Source: Rhyzopertha dominica
Lineage: Eukaryota > Arthropoda > Insecta > Coleoptera > Bostrichidae
Assembly: GCA_025024175.1 (NCBI GenBank)
Contig: QCXZ01000001.1
Location: forward strand, 16,988,001 to 17,052,000
Direction: 5' to 3'
Length of the DNA stretch: 64,000 nt
Shown here piece by piece: positions 22,701 to 35,689 of this stretch. Each line of letters begins with the position of its first letter. Position 1 is the stretch's first letter. Position numbers and translations under genes: made by a program. The notes beneath the pieces are model-generated. The model had not been told where the DNA came from. It did no database searches and saw only the letters and a list, made by a program, of their open reading frames with translations.

Positions 22701-25700
22701 AGTCTTCAGATTAATGCACTTGTCTCAAAATGTTTATAAATTTAAAGTTTTTGATTTGATATTTCGATTATTATGTTTTTGATATATTATGATGGGGTGG
22801 CAAGAGCGTGTGAGGTGGGCATGATTTAAGCTTCACTTTGCAAAAAAAATTATATTTACAGATTGTTTTGATTGCGCATGTATTAAGGTTGGTTTTATAC
22901 AACACCTAATATTTCGTGTTATTGCTTTTTTTGTTATCGTAAGCTCTCAAAAGTTTGTGATGTCTTTACCTGTCCAGATAAACGGTGTTTCATAATTATT
23001 GATTAATTGTATTGATGCAATTGGATGACAATGGAGGTCGCTTTGGCAAACCATTTTTTTGTGTAGTACTGATTATTAAAACAAAAATAGCATCAATACG
23101 CATTCATTTAATACTGAAATATAAGAAGTTAGGAAATTGAAAATATTAATTCAATAGACTTAAAGAAATCCCCTAAAGAAGATCTGGTCTCATTACTAAA
23201 CGAATGCACCAACCAAAGTCATATAATATAAAACATTTTAAAATAAATGGTCACACTAAAACCACAAGCCGTGAACCTAACAAAAATATGCTTTTATTAT
23301 ATTAATCTGGTTGTGCTTGCGATACTGCGTATAAAAATGCTAAATTACAAACAAGATATGAAGGGCCTCTGCTATAAATATAGGTTATAGAATATCTAGA
23401 GGGATTCATCATTGTAACCGACTGTGTATCCAGCACAATTATAATAAAATTTTGAGCAGTATATAATGTAGACTAAGGTAATATTATTTGTGCAAAGAAA
23501 AGAAACTATGTATTTTTTACCTATATTCGAATTCTGGCTGCAGTTTTTTTCTATTCTAATATCTATGTAGATATGCACTGATGTGAACATTACCAAGCTA
23601 ATCTGTAGATAGCTGATTTGCTCTATTAACGTAAGGAGTTTACAGCATTTAACCTAGGTAATGCGGTTTCCGTTTCGCTAAAGTTCATTCTTGATTTAAA
23701 AAAGTGAAGTTGAGCTTCATAGAAAAAATTAACTTGCTTCCGAAACGTCCTAGAAAAAATTATATCTGAATCAAAGACTACTTAATAAAGTGTCGTAAGA
23801 ATGTTTTTTCGGGATTCTAAATATCTAAATGGGGTTCAAACAAAAAAAATGCAATCGGTTTAGTAGAAATCGAAATTTTCAATTCTTCTTAATAACTCAA
23901 AAACAGCTGCAGAGTTTGCCTGTACTTAAGCTACTTTGTAGCTCTTTAAATAAAGAACTTGTTCGTGCATTGACACGAGAGGCGGACACCCTGCATACAT
24001 GGTCATAGATGCAAAAAAAATGGGGTAAATATTGTAATTTATTTGAGCCATACTAAATGACATTCTTTGATTCTTTGTATTATAGTTTTTTAATTGACTG
24101 GTGGTTAATCCTATCAACCAGTTTGTAGAATGTTTGATAGTATTAAATTGATTCCTTTAATGTAGAAAAATAAATAAGCAATATTATGTCAATTTTAGCG
24201 TACAGATATGTTGTTATTGTTTTAGCAAAAATGTTATTTTTACTTTAACCAGTAGGAGAGTAATTTTAGAAATGAAACAATTTTCGGCACTTTAACGGAT
24301 CACTCTAGTTTATCTGTGCATTACCTAGATAATCTGCACTATAATTATGTCTGTAATTTAACGGTAACATACTTGTAGGTATATTAGGTGCGCAATATGG
24401 TGTTTGACAGAAAAGAGTTACTGCCTTATCACAAAAATTCTATTAAATTGTAATAAACAGATCAAAATGGTATTGAAATGACCAACAAGCCGTATATTTT
24501 TTATTTATCAGAATAATTTTGATTAGATCATGGCCAACTACGATTTCCATTGAAAAAAACTTTGATTATATCAGATCAAATCAGATTCTGCTTAAAAAAA
24601 TATACGGTTACCGTAACAATGATTCTGAAAAATTAAAGTTATAGCTGATATAGACGGCAGTTTTTGAATAAAAATAATCTAAAAACTAGAAACAAATTGT
24701 AAAATCTTTTTGTTACTCCTGATTATACTGTCCTATGCTTGCTCAAACCCCATCTCGATACGTGACATACCTTGTGAGGACATGGAAATTGGGACAATGA
24801 AAAATCCAAATGACGCTGAAAGTGACAATAACATGTAAGATCTCCACCAGTCAAAACGCTGTGAATATGTGAACTAAGACGTGTATCCGAAAACAGATGC
24901 GTGATTCATTACTCATTCAACAAATATATAACTAAAAAGGGTTCGGACCTACAGGGCTACCTGCAGTATAAATCTAAACAGCAATATTATAGTCACATAA
25001 TATTAAGGAACCTCAAAATCAAAGCACGCGCATGTTTGCTTGATTTAAACCACTCAAGTTGTTTTTTGTCTAATTATCGTAAATTGAAGATCTATGCTAT
25101 AGCCTAAAATCCAAGAGTCGCCAAATCACATGTCACACTGTAGTAGAAAAGAAACTATGCTTATTTATGTTTAACTCAATTCACATAATCTTCTCGAGTT
25201 CATTTCAAATAACTTGATTTTGATTTGGAAACATGCAAACTCAAAAGTGTTAAAGTCATTTTAGCAGCTGTAGAAAATATTTATTTATACCTGGATGAAC
25301 ATTACGTGATTCAAGAACAACCAGTCTTCGATATAATCCTGACTCTTTTTGTGTTTCTGTTTGGCAATGTAGCACACACAATGTAGAAAACTAGAAAGAT
25401 ATGAAAAAACATTGGCCTAAAACTAAGAATTTGATAAACCCTTGAAGCGTCTAAATAGCAGTGAAAGGAGAGATAAATGTTACCATGGCAACCAATAGCC
25501 TGTAGAACCTGCTAAAATATAAACAAATTATAGAATTGTTGACTTGGTAGCTATCACATCATCGTTTCCAAAAACCATATTTAGCAATATGTACTAGAAA
25601 AGCATCTATCTCGAAATTGACTTATGTATTTTTCTATATAATCTGCAAACACTACAAGTAATCGCTTTTAAGCAGGGAACGCCTGTTTATTTTCAATGTG

Positions 25701-25750
25701 GTCATCACCAAAAAATACTCATGATTAGATGTACAGATAACCGAACACAG
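19735..25750. other. Six-kilobase intergenic stretch between DM9 genes B and C
   Basis: AT-rich throughout. The short open frames (for example 20062-20265, 21293-21541, 24901-25107) are low-complexity and match nothing I recognise. A small hairpin lies at 24490-24608. No RNA gene was found. Confidence 0.45.
24490..24608. repeat. Short hairpin (inverted repeat)
   Basis: Arms 24490-24529 and 24574-24608 pair: ccgtatattttttatttatc against gcttaaaaaaatatacgg, and tgattagatc against gatcaaatca. The loop is about 45 bases. Could be a small MITE. Confidence 0.55.
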
Positions 25751-25756
25751 CACAGA

Positions 25757-25764
25757 TATATAAG
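25757..25764 (+). promoter_or_regulatory. TATA box of DM9 gene C
   Basis: TATATAAG lies 66 bases before the ATG, which places transcription start near 25787 and gives a leader of about 36 bases. A GATA-type word (agataa, about 25735) lies just upstream. This would suit gut expression but is weak evidence alone. Confidence 0.6.
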
Positions 25765-25822
25765 ATCCGCAGAGCTGTAAGCGCTACAGTTAAAAAATCA
25801 GGTGCAACACGAGTTCATAACA

Positions 25823-26970
25823 ATGGGTAAGTAATTAAAAGCTTTGTAACAATTTAATCATAATTGTTCTAAATAATCAGCACACATCGACTGGGTACCA
25901 TCTGCCGTAAGGAGTCCAGTTCCACCAGACGCTGTCATAGGAGGCAAGGACTCCGATGGTAGTGACATTTATGTCGGTTTGGCTCAGTTCGAGGGAGACG
26001 AAATACCAGCTAAGGTAATACCTGCCAAGACTGTGGCATACGTAGCCCACAATGGAAAGGAGCACAAAGTCGACAATTACAGGGTACGTTGTTGAATGCT
26101 AATTAGTAATGTTAACTGAATGTTAAATGAAATTTTGTAAAATATTAACCATCACTACACAATTTTTAAATTTCTTTAATCCCCATAATTTTCTATGACT
26201 TGTAACGATTATATCGTTGACAAATTTCAATGAATTCAATTGCAAATATTACTTATCGTCATTATCTGTAAATGGGGTGAATTATTGAGAGTAATACCTT
26301 CATACATTATTAGGGATTTATAAATAAACGACGATAGAGATATGTACAAGCCGTCGAATAGGTATTGATAGCAAATCTTAGTGTGTTACCAGTCGTTAAA
26401 AACGTGTAAACAAAAACAAGCTCTTATATACAATGCAAATACAGTAGAATATCTCCTGATAAGCTTATCTGCTAATACGGGCCTGGTGGGTAAATATCGA
26501 TTACATAAAAAGACTGTTATCGCTGATAGGTAGAAAACTGAATTCGATTTTTCTGGAAATACACATTACAGGAAATGTATTTTAATTACACTCAAAAGCT
26601 CTATGACTGTCAGTTAATCACCATATTCTTCTTAGCTTTTGGTTGAACGTGGCCCACATAAAAGACTAAGATGGGTGCCAGCCAGTGATGGACATGTGCC
26701 ACCCCATGCGGTTCCCGGAGGACGAACAAGACAAGGGGAACCGCTCTTTATTGGCAGAGCTCACCACAAAAATGGAGTAATTGTGGGAAAAGTAAGTATA
26801 ACACAAAGCACTCGATAGTAAAAAAAAACAGTCTTCAGTTTAGTGTTAGACTTTTTCTAACAACATCTTTTTATAAATTCCAGGTACATCCATCCCACAG
26901 AGTTTGCTACATTTCTCATAGCCATGTTGAAGTACCATGCAATCAGTACGAAGTTTTGGTTTCGCACTAA
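25823..26970 (+). CDS. DM9-repeat (DUF3421) protein C, four exons
   Basis: Exons are 25823-25826 (ATGG), 25881-26083, 26636-26791 and 26884-26970 (TAA). Introns are 54, 552 and 92 bases, all GT-AG. The spliced frame gives 149 residues starting M-A-H-I-D-W-V. Repeat 1 reads GGKDSDGSDIYVGL, then GDEIPAKVIP and GKEHKVDNYR. Repeat 2 has AVPGGRTRQGEPLFIGR and VGKVHPSHRVCY, ending NQYEVLVSH. The third exon is 12 bases longer than in A and B. The start has a good context (aacaATGG), a TATA box 66 bases upstream and an AATAAA 72 bases after the stop, so this is the most complete gene of the cluster. No signal peptide or membrane segment is seen. The product is probably a small soluble lectin-like protein of the DM9/natterin-like family; ligand and tissue are not shown by the sequence. 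Confidence 0.94.
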
Positions 26971-27041
26971 TAAGAGAAAGTTGCGTCAGCACTTGCATAC
27001 CTTCGTCATTTTGAAATTTTTAATGTAAACTAACTTTTCAT

Positions 27042-27047
27042 AATAAA
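27042..27047 (+). terminator. Polyadenylation signal of DM9 gene C
   Basis: AATAAA 72 bases after the stop codon. Confidence 0.75.
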
Positions 27048-27059
27048 CACCATTATATA

Positions 27060-28380
27060 TTTATACGACTTATGATCTAATCCCGCCGGCCAAATATTTA
27101 CTACACTAGACACTATTACATGCCCTTGTATTATCAGCATTCGTAAAGGAATTTATCTACTATCAGTACACGAAAAATTTGTCACACTTAATTCTGGAAT
27201 GAAGGGAACACAGTCTCCAAGGTTTGTAAGTTACATCAGATAAACAGAATGAACCGCTGTCCCTGCACTTATGTTCAACAGCTCTCAAACGAATTACGTT
27301 CAGTATATTAAAAATGCTTGGAGCTATGTGACATTAATTTTTTGTATTGTCGGGGTTTGTCGTTCACACGAGTCTAAGCGATTTTGAAACAACGTTCAGA
27401 ATTTAACAAAAGCGCAAATTTTGCCTATTTTTAACACAAATTGTTGCTAATTTAGCCAATTACTGCAACATATTTAAAAGGTTTATTAACCTCTGCCCGT
27501 TAGCAGCAAACGGTACAACACAACCACAAATCCTGAAGACAAGTAATAGGAATCAATAAATTGAGAAGTAATCCAAAGCAACTGCAGCATTTTTTAAATT
27601 TTTTACTCCTTTATTAGTAAATTGCTCCATACGAACTGTGTGCTTGATTAGTAAATTCGCCATTACACACAGTGTCACGTAATGACTAGCACATAATTTT
27701 TTGTTACGTTACAGTTTAAAATTCAGTATTGCGTTCACAGGATGTTATCCCATGTCAGTTAATTGTTAGAAACATCACAAGAAATAGTTAATTTCTGTAC
27801 GATATTATCAAAGAAACTGCAGAATTTTAGTTGATGCTTTCGCCTTTCGAAAGGTATTTAGATTATATCAAAATAACATTAAATTAGAATTAGAATATTT
27901 CATATTATCATGTACAATATTGCAGTACCTAATATGGCTTAGTTATAGGTACATGAGTGTTGCGTAAAACTATACTTAGAATTTTTTACTTACCAAAAAT
28001 TGCATACAGCGTGATTATGTCATTTCTGTATTCTGTATAAATTTTCAATGAGATCTTGTTATCGGTGTTAAATTTTATTCTCAAATTATTTTCTGTAAAC
28101 ATTATTTAAAATTAAAAGCTAGTCATTATTAATAACGACAATGGTTATAATATTTAAGCAACTCACTGCTTCTGTCAGATAGAATCGTATTAAAGTTTAC
28201 ACAATTCCGTTTTTGTATTTGGAAATAATATTACGGAAAGTAGCGTGCGAATAAACGGCATCAATACCGAGCAAGCATAGGCGATAATGTATTTCGACAG
28301 GTTTTTAAGTTTTGATATTATAACTTGCCTATTTTTTTGTATTGTATTCTACTTGTTTTTGTATTTGAACGAATATTCCA
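27060..28380. other. Intergenic sequence, nothing recognised
   Basis: AT-rich with no open frame of note and no repeat boundary that I can place. Confidence 0.45.
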
Positions 28381-28484
28381 AGAAGCAACCAGCGGAATGA
28401 GCTTATTGTTGGTATCGAACAAGCGCGAGCGATTGCGTAATTCGGTAAGTCTCTAAGTTTGGATATATAACCCACCTTCCTTGC

Positions 28485-28705
28485 GCGAGTTGTTTCCTAT
28501 TCCTATTCCAGTTCCTATTCCGATTCCAGTAAAAGTTTCCATCGCATCCTCTGGTGGCTATCATCGGTATGACAGTAAGCGCGAACCGTGTGCGCTGTGA
28601 AAAATAATCGTATTCCGAATATTCTGAAATAATCGGAATCATCCGAATATTTGAATAATCTGAAACATTCCGAATATTAATTCGGATCGTCCCAACTCTA
28701 CTCGT
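28485..28705. repeat. Simple-repeat and decayed transposon-end segment
   Basis: A run of ttcctattcc-like units (28493-28530) is followed by several copies of the word cgaatatt/aatattcg (28615-28685). It ends in ggatcgtcccaactcta, which resembles the inner end of a hAT-type element. The minus frame at 28403-28789 is built from these repeats (NRNRN stretch) and is not a gene. Confidence 0.45.
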
Positions 28706-28799
28706 CAGTCTACATCCAGCACCGCAGATGGAAGGACCTCTGAAGAAGCTTGCCACTCGTGCTAGCGAAACTTTAGGAAGCAATTCCAACCGACGACGG

Positions 28800-31700
28800 C
28801 CTCTAGACCCGAATCAGCACAACAGTTCACTACGTTATTTATTTATAGAAATCGTATTGTTTTCAGTTAATTAGGTATAGAAGGAGAGAAGCTGCGTGTA
28901 ATAAATAATGGGGCTGAAAAGTGTGACCGAAGGAACCACGAGAGAAAGTGGTTGAAAACAACTGATATACACCAAGCCATCTATAACAGGCGTCGATTGA
29001 GGGAATGAAAGCTTTCGAAGTACAATTGATTTGGAGTGAGCCGATTAATTTCAAAAAAAATAATACAAAAAATACTTGCTGTTGGTCTCGCATCTAGCTG
29101 AATTTTATTTTACAGTTTCGTATCAAATGTTTAAAGCATTGCGATTTTCTCTGTTCCAGTAAAATTTTGTCTAGGAAGCAGTACGGCTGTAATAGTAATA
29201 TTTCGGTGGTGAAAGTTGCTTAAGTTTGTTAATTTTACTGCCATTTATTAGGTGTTTTTATGTTAAATATCATGTGTAAATTATGAAATATAAGGTTAGC
29301 ACCTTATGTAACTAGTTTTTCTAACTTTGTGTTTTATCATAATTTATAGACGAAACACATTTTACAATTTCAACATTACCCTACAAACGCGTGTCCCGTC
29401 AAATATGACGGATTTAAATTTGCCAATACGCTACAAACAATGTCTTCAAAGGAAAACAAAACTTAAGAAGCCGGATTTATAGTACTGTTGACCGTAGTTG
29501 AAAATCAGAACTTTTACACTAACCAAATTAGTAGTGTTATTGGTACAACAAAAGCGAGTACTGAAAACACCCCTAACATACAGAGTTACTTAAAATTTTA
29601 ACTATATAGGATTTTAACGCATGAAGAGTTTTTTGCCAATGAATGTTATTTTCTCAGTAAGCCTATACTGTCCATAGTAACGACAGAGTAGAATGCCGGA
29701 AATACCATTATTATAATTTATAATTCTGTACACACGAGAAGCCAAAATACATGATTGATTGTTGATTGATGTTCTCTTAAAATAAATACCACATGCACAA
29801 TTCATTGTGACCCACAGCTAACATTATGAAGTAAAGTATTTCTAGTAATTTGTCAAATAATATTTTCGCTGTGTCTAGCTTCCCGGTACCGGTTACCGCT
29901 TTTATTTCGGTAAAAAAACATTAAAAAAATGTAAGCTTGATAACACAATTTACCGAGAATTGCCCGATATCAGTAGCTATCGCTCTCAGTTATCGGGAAG
30001 AAATGGGTGAGGGACTGGTGTATCGATTCAATACAAAGATTTCAAATTTTTACAGTAAACTCTTGTATAATTTAGTGCTTCTTTGGGAGACTGTAATGCA
30101 GACGTAAAGGAGAGAAATGCTCGACTTGACTGCTAACAGACATTACGTCTTCAGAGAATGTTACGGATTACAGCCCATTAAGAATAAATTTTGACGATTT
30201 ATTGCATAAATGTAACGAATTTCAACTGTCCAGTGTGGCAGCGTGTTTATTAAACAACAAATGGTTAGCTAACGAAGTGATACTAAAAGAAAATTTAATT
30301 TTTGTTAAATATTTAGGGTAAAATTTGTCTAGTAAATAATTTGTAGAAGTATAATTAAAAGCAATTTGGAGAATTACAACTAGTTCCTTTTCGAAAACAT
30401 TTAGTGACATAGGTATTTTAAAAAAGCGGTTAAAAAGAGAATGAAAAACGACCGTTTTATGTGAATAAGGGTGTAAAGAGAAAAAAGAAATAATATTATC
30501 TGCACAAGTAGATTTTCTAAAAATTTCGAAAGAAAGATAATAAGTTTCGGTTCGTAAGAATAATGTGTAGTCTACTAGCTATATACCTAAACAAGCGACA
30601 ACGAAGAACACAAAATAAGAACCGCAATTTATAATGTAACCCAAGATATGCTAAGTAATGTGAATCAAAGACTTGGGAAGTACCTATATCAAAGTGGCTT
30701 CGAACAGCTTTTAAATCTATTTAAATTTGTATTCTCTTATGGACAGTAAAGCCCAACTAGCTTAACGAGTGTTGCGAGTTATACATAAATGCTGAAACAC
30801 AATATCTTGAAACCACAAGTTCAAAATTCCGAGACACTACTATTTTGCCTCATTTTCTTCCTTATTTTGTATTTTAATAAAAATTGCTGCAAATCGGGTT
30901 GTTATTAAAGATAAAGTATATTTTTATACAGACACCTTGTATAAAAAGAAATAATTTAAAAATGTGTAACTCTCCAATATAAAAAATATGGCACTAAATA
31001 TTTTCTACTCAACATAAATGCTCGAGATGCTGAGATTTTATTATTTAATATTAAGGTGATTCAATGAGTTATTCCAGTAATCTTGTTTCATTACAACACA
31101 GATATTATTAAACCTCTAAACATATGTCACCATATATTTATCACTTTATCGAAATCGATTATCAGTTTCATCGGAATGCAGCAGAATGCCTCATTTTATA
31201 ACTACATACAGTTTTTGTGATGAGTAAGCATTTTATACTTACTAGTATTACACCCACATGATGTTTCTAAAAAAAGTATCTCGGAATCATAATAAAAAGC
31301 AGTTTTCCATCATTGACATCCGTAGTAAAAAGTTTGGAAACTTTTCGGATTTTTCCTTTGGAACAAGAGAACGAAGCAAGCACGATCATAATGAAGGAAA
31401 ACCTGATTATCATTTCTTTTTAGTTGAACTGACCTAATAATCGGGATTAGGATGATACAAGCACCACCCTACCCTAAACGGTTGTGCTCAGTAGTTTGCT
31501 ACTGCTGACTTGTTCTACTGTTGGTGATTGGTGTGACAGACGTGGTCCCTAATCTTCGTGCATCTTTTAATGGTAAAAGCGATCAAAGTTTTTGAAATTT
31601 TTCGACAAAGTCAAATCTATCGCATGTTGATTTTATGGCTGTAGCCGTCCTTGCCTGCCTGCGAGTGACCTGCGCAGTGAATTGAACAGGATCTGATGTA

Positions 31701-32215
31701 GATCTCGACCAGTCGTGATGTCTGACCTGAGGAAGTCTGTATTCCAGAGGCTAGAGCATTGTTTGTAGCTGCAAAGCTCGGTTACCAATGTTATTAATAA
31801 CGCAAGAGGCCCATGACTTTTTCAAAGACCTCTTTCAGCAAAAATCTATTACTTTTTCGAATCATCGATAATAAAGGAAACACATTACGCGTGAATTTTC
31901 GACTGAACGTTTGTATTACTGTTTTGCTCGACGCTTTACCTAGCAGGCGCCAATGGCGACTAGTTTTTGTTTTTTACGTTAAGTACTCCCCATTTTATTA
32001 AAGTATGGTCTAGTAACGTAATTAGATTAGCTGACTCCGACCTGTCGAGCACCTGTATTCTTTAATACACCCCCATTATCTTATCTACATTACTAATATC
32101 CAAAATTCTTTGTCTTTCATTTGCTATATTTTTACATTTTGTACCCAAACGGAACAAATAATTTTCATTTTTCCAGTAACCTAAATTGAGACTAGAATTA
32201 TTTTAGTTATTATTT
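28800..32215. other. Gene-free AT-rich stretch
   Basis: No credible coding sequence, RNA gene or element end. Short frames (28863-29093, 29614-29805, 30222-30410, 31813-32001) have no recognisable content. Confidence 0.45.
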
Positions 32216-32219
32216 TTAT

Positions 32220-33440
32220 TGCGTGGTAGCCTTTGCAAAGCAACACACAACTAGCCGCCTTCTTCTGCACTTGGGTTTCTCAGATAATCGACCATTTGTT
32301 GAACACTTGATCAATGTATCTCAGCATTATCTTACGCGCAGTGGATTCGGCGCCATCAGATGAGATGTGTAAACCTGGCCTCGTGTATGCAAGACAAACT
32401 TCCTCAGAACCTCGGTTTTCTGGTAAGTCAACTATTTGATGAAACACTTGGTCAATATAACTGATAAATTGACAATATAATGACATGCTTAGCTAATGTC
32501 ATATTCAGCATATATTGAGTGGGTCTGACAGTCATATTATAGTAATAGTCTATACAAGGCAATGCATATCTAGCCACCTTCTTATTTATGTTCGGCGATA
32601 ATTTCCTAAATTTGATGAACTTGGTCAATATAACTCGGCATGTTCTAACATTCGGTGGGTCTGCACTGTTAGATTACGGTTGCCGTCTATACAAGCAATA
32701 CGCACCTAGTAACCTTCCTCTGCTGTGGGATTCATCAGAGAAATCGACCATTTGTAATACACTTCGTCAGTGTAATTCAGCATCATTTTATGCCCAGTGG
32801 GTTCGGCACTATCAGATTACAGTTTTAGTAACTACAAGGATATACACCTAGCCATCTTATTGTGAACCTTAGTTCGTCAGATAAATCAACTTTCCTATGC
32901 CCTCGTGTTCGTTNGGTAAGTTGCTCATTTGGTGATATACTTGGTCAATGTAGTTCTGCGTTCTCTTATGCCCGGTGAGTCAAACACAGACAGTCAGACC
33001 ACAGCGGTAATTATACAAGGCAATACCGAACTAACCACTTTCCTCTGCATTTAGATTCGTCAGATAAGACGACCATTTAGTATGATTTGTATGATTTGTA
33101 TGATTTGCCTGTTTGAATATTGCATTTTTTATGTCCGCAGGGTCAAGTACAGTCAAATTATAGTGGAAGTCTATGCAATGGCAATACACACATAGCCAGT
33201 TAGTCAGAGTCGACCATTTGATTCACTTTGGACCACTTGTTCCTTGTAACTCGGCATTGTCTTATGCCTAGTGGATACGACTGTCAGGTACAGTAATAGT
33301 ATCTACATAGTCATCTTCCTCTGAATCTGGATTCGTCATATAAAGCAACCATATGACAATAATTAAATCCCCTTATGTTCGGAGAGTCTGGCACTGTCCT
33401 ATAGTTAATTAGGTTCGTCAAATAACATTTGGTGATACAC
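32220..33440. repeat. Diverged tandem array, unit about 140-180 bases
   Basis: About eight or nine imperfect units recur. Each contains, in order, words like tatacaaggcaatac, tagccaccttcctctgcatt, gattcgtcagataaatcgacc, atttggtgaacacttggtc, aatgtaactcggcattatct, tatgcccagtgggttcggca and ctatcagattacagt. Anchor words (gaccatttg and variants) fall at about 32289, 32427, 32610, 32747, 32925, 33070, 33218, 33348 and 33426. A small sub-repeat of tatgatttg occurs three times near 33083-33109. The frames at 32280-32486 and 32588-32851 are read through units and are not genes. Units are too diverged to be a young satellite. Family unknown. Confidence 0.75.
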
Positions 33441-35685
33441 GGTCAGATTTAAGATGGTATGGTAAACTACATTCATTCTATTAATGTGCGACTGTGTTTT
33501 TGTCATCTTCTCTTCGGTTTGTCCTTTCATTTTACTAAACCAGCTGTTGAGATCCGGGAGTTTTAATAAATGTAAATGGGAATAGGTATCGTCAAATAGT
33601 TTTAAAAAATCTCGTGTTTATATAGATGTTAACCTAGATATTTCGGAGTGTTGCATATATTTTCGATGTGTGTTGGTAAGTTGATGTCTATGTGATGTCC
33701 ATTTATGCAGGTTTCTCCTTGGTGTTATTTGCTCAAACGTTGTTTATACATTTTAATGTCTCCTAACCGCTGACATATTTCATTTTCATAATTCGTTTGT
33801 TAATAAATATTATGGGGGATGTGTATGCTATATTTTGTCTGACATTTGCGTTGTTCTCTCCTATATACACGTGAGCAATAAAGAAATTGTGGCCACATTC
33901 AATATATTGATACAGGACTATATTTCCTGTATGACATTTTCATTTTATTACTTATACTGTTTATTTGAGCCGATGTTTGCTATATTATAAACTCTACATG
34001 CTTATACCTATTTAACAAATTATTGCTAACCAGTTTTCCTTTTATAGAAATATAACAGCTGAGTAAAGCGTTGAGAACATACTTTATTTGAAATATACGA
34101 GGAAATATATATCCCAGTCGTTTCGTCGTAATGCAGTAAGACTGCATATCAGATCTGGTAGATCAAGTCGGTGCAGTGACTAGAGAACTGGGCGTATAGC
34201 CATTCTACGCCGCCTGCAATCTTTGTTATCCAAGCTAATGCCGTTTGACAATGGCGTAATCCTTTAATCCAATCCTATGGCGACCGCCCAACCTATATTT
34301 CTCTATAGCTTTCATCTACGGCTAACACATAAATCTCAGTGGGATTACTAATAAAAACGTAAATTATTTTGTTAGGCATTGCAATTGTACCCATTCTAAC
34401 AAGGGATGAAACGCAACTTTGAATAACTACGTTGCATTATTATTTGATTGTTCAATAAGCGTCCTGTTTTACACTTCTTATTTCGTTGCATACCGTATCA
34501 TTCAATACTGTCACTTTTTCAGCAAGAACATCTGCACTAAGGCGCACTTTGAATATTCTTACTTTGTCTATCTTATTTTATAATTTATATTAAAGTTTTG
34601 ACAATGAATAGTTTTTTTACTAATTTAGACGAACCTAATATAAGCCCTGCTAAAACCAACAAACAAGTAGAAATTTGATATAAAAGTTATATGGGCTTCT
34701 CAGTACATAACTAAATAATTGTTTTCGCTGCAGGTATGTTACGATTACTTGAAAAATTTTAATCTACTGTTATCTGTAATGTGTAACTTTGTATACGGTT
34801 AGGTATATAGTTATTAGTAAGAAAAAGCACCTTTTATTGTGCTTCATCTCTCTAACATAATAATAATTTACAAGCTAGTAATGGCGTGTACTGCTACAGT
34901 CAGCATGCGATGTTATAAAATTATATTGGAACTACTTCACGAAGACCCTGTTTAGATTACAGCTGTTAAGAATTTTTTTGTACTTTTCAATAACGTTAAT
35001 TTTTAAAAACGATTTCGTTCGTTATTACGACGCATTTAGCCATTTAATTTAATAACGGATTAGTGTTCCACAATCACTGACGTTTAAAAATTATTCTTCG
35101 TAGTCCTTTTATTATTTCCTGAAATAATATTGCAGCTCGAGTTTTGATCTTCTTCTAGTGCTACATCCGATTCGAACCGTAGCCTACCCATAGACCTAGC
35201 CCTGACACTGCCTTTAAAACAAAATTACGGATTTAATTATCCATAGTACTTGCGAGGCGACTGCATCACCAGAAAACTTTATAGATCAACGGTTATATAA
35301 AGTATATCGGTTTATAGGTATTCCAACTATTGAAGACAAGGCATAAACAATTATGCTTGCTTTAACAATTAAACTATAAGTAAATACCCCGTAAAGGTCC
35401 ATTATAATGCAATGCTAGATATGTAAGTAACTAATATAATAAAATATCTACTATAAAGAAAGCAACGTACAAATACGAAAATGCTAAAATTTAATTACTG
35501 GCTTTTGAGTTATTTCAGAGCACAAGAAATTGCTTTGGCTGTTACATAACTTTGATTTTCTGAGTTGCTGTGTAAATTATTATTATGATTACTAGTGAAA
35601 CGTAAAATACAATCTTTGTACCTACCGAGATTACACTACCGTTTCCGTTTATTTGTAAAGAATAAGGGTTCCATTCTTACTGGTC
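33441..35685. other. Gene-free AT-rich stretch
   Basis: Nothing coding is recognised. A block with more balanced base content at about 34130-34300 could be an old short element, but no promoter boxes or ends can be read. Confidence 0.4.
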
Positions 35686-35689
35686 CTGT

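Noticed and set aside
28403..28789. Minus frame of 128 codons with an NRNRNWNRNRK stretch
   Set aside because: It is generated by a simple repeat and transposon-end words.
32280..32851. Open frames at 32280-32486 and 32588-32851
   Set aside because: They cross units of the diverged tandem array, and neighbouring units do not preserve the frames.
34130..34310. Possible tRNA-derived SINE
   Set aside because: No B box, no defined ends and no second copy could be seen.
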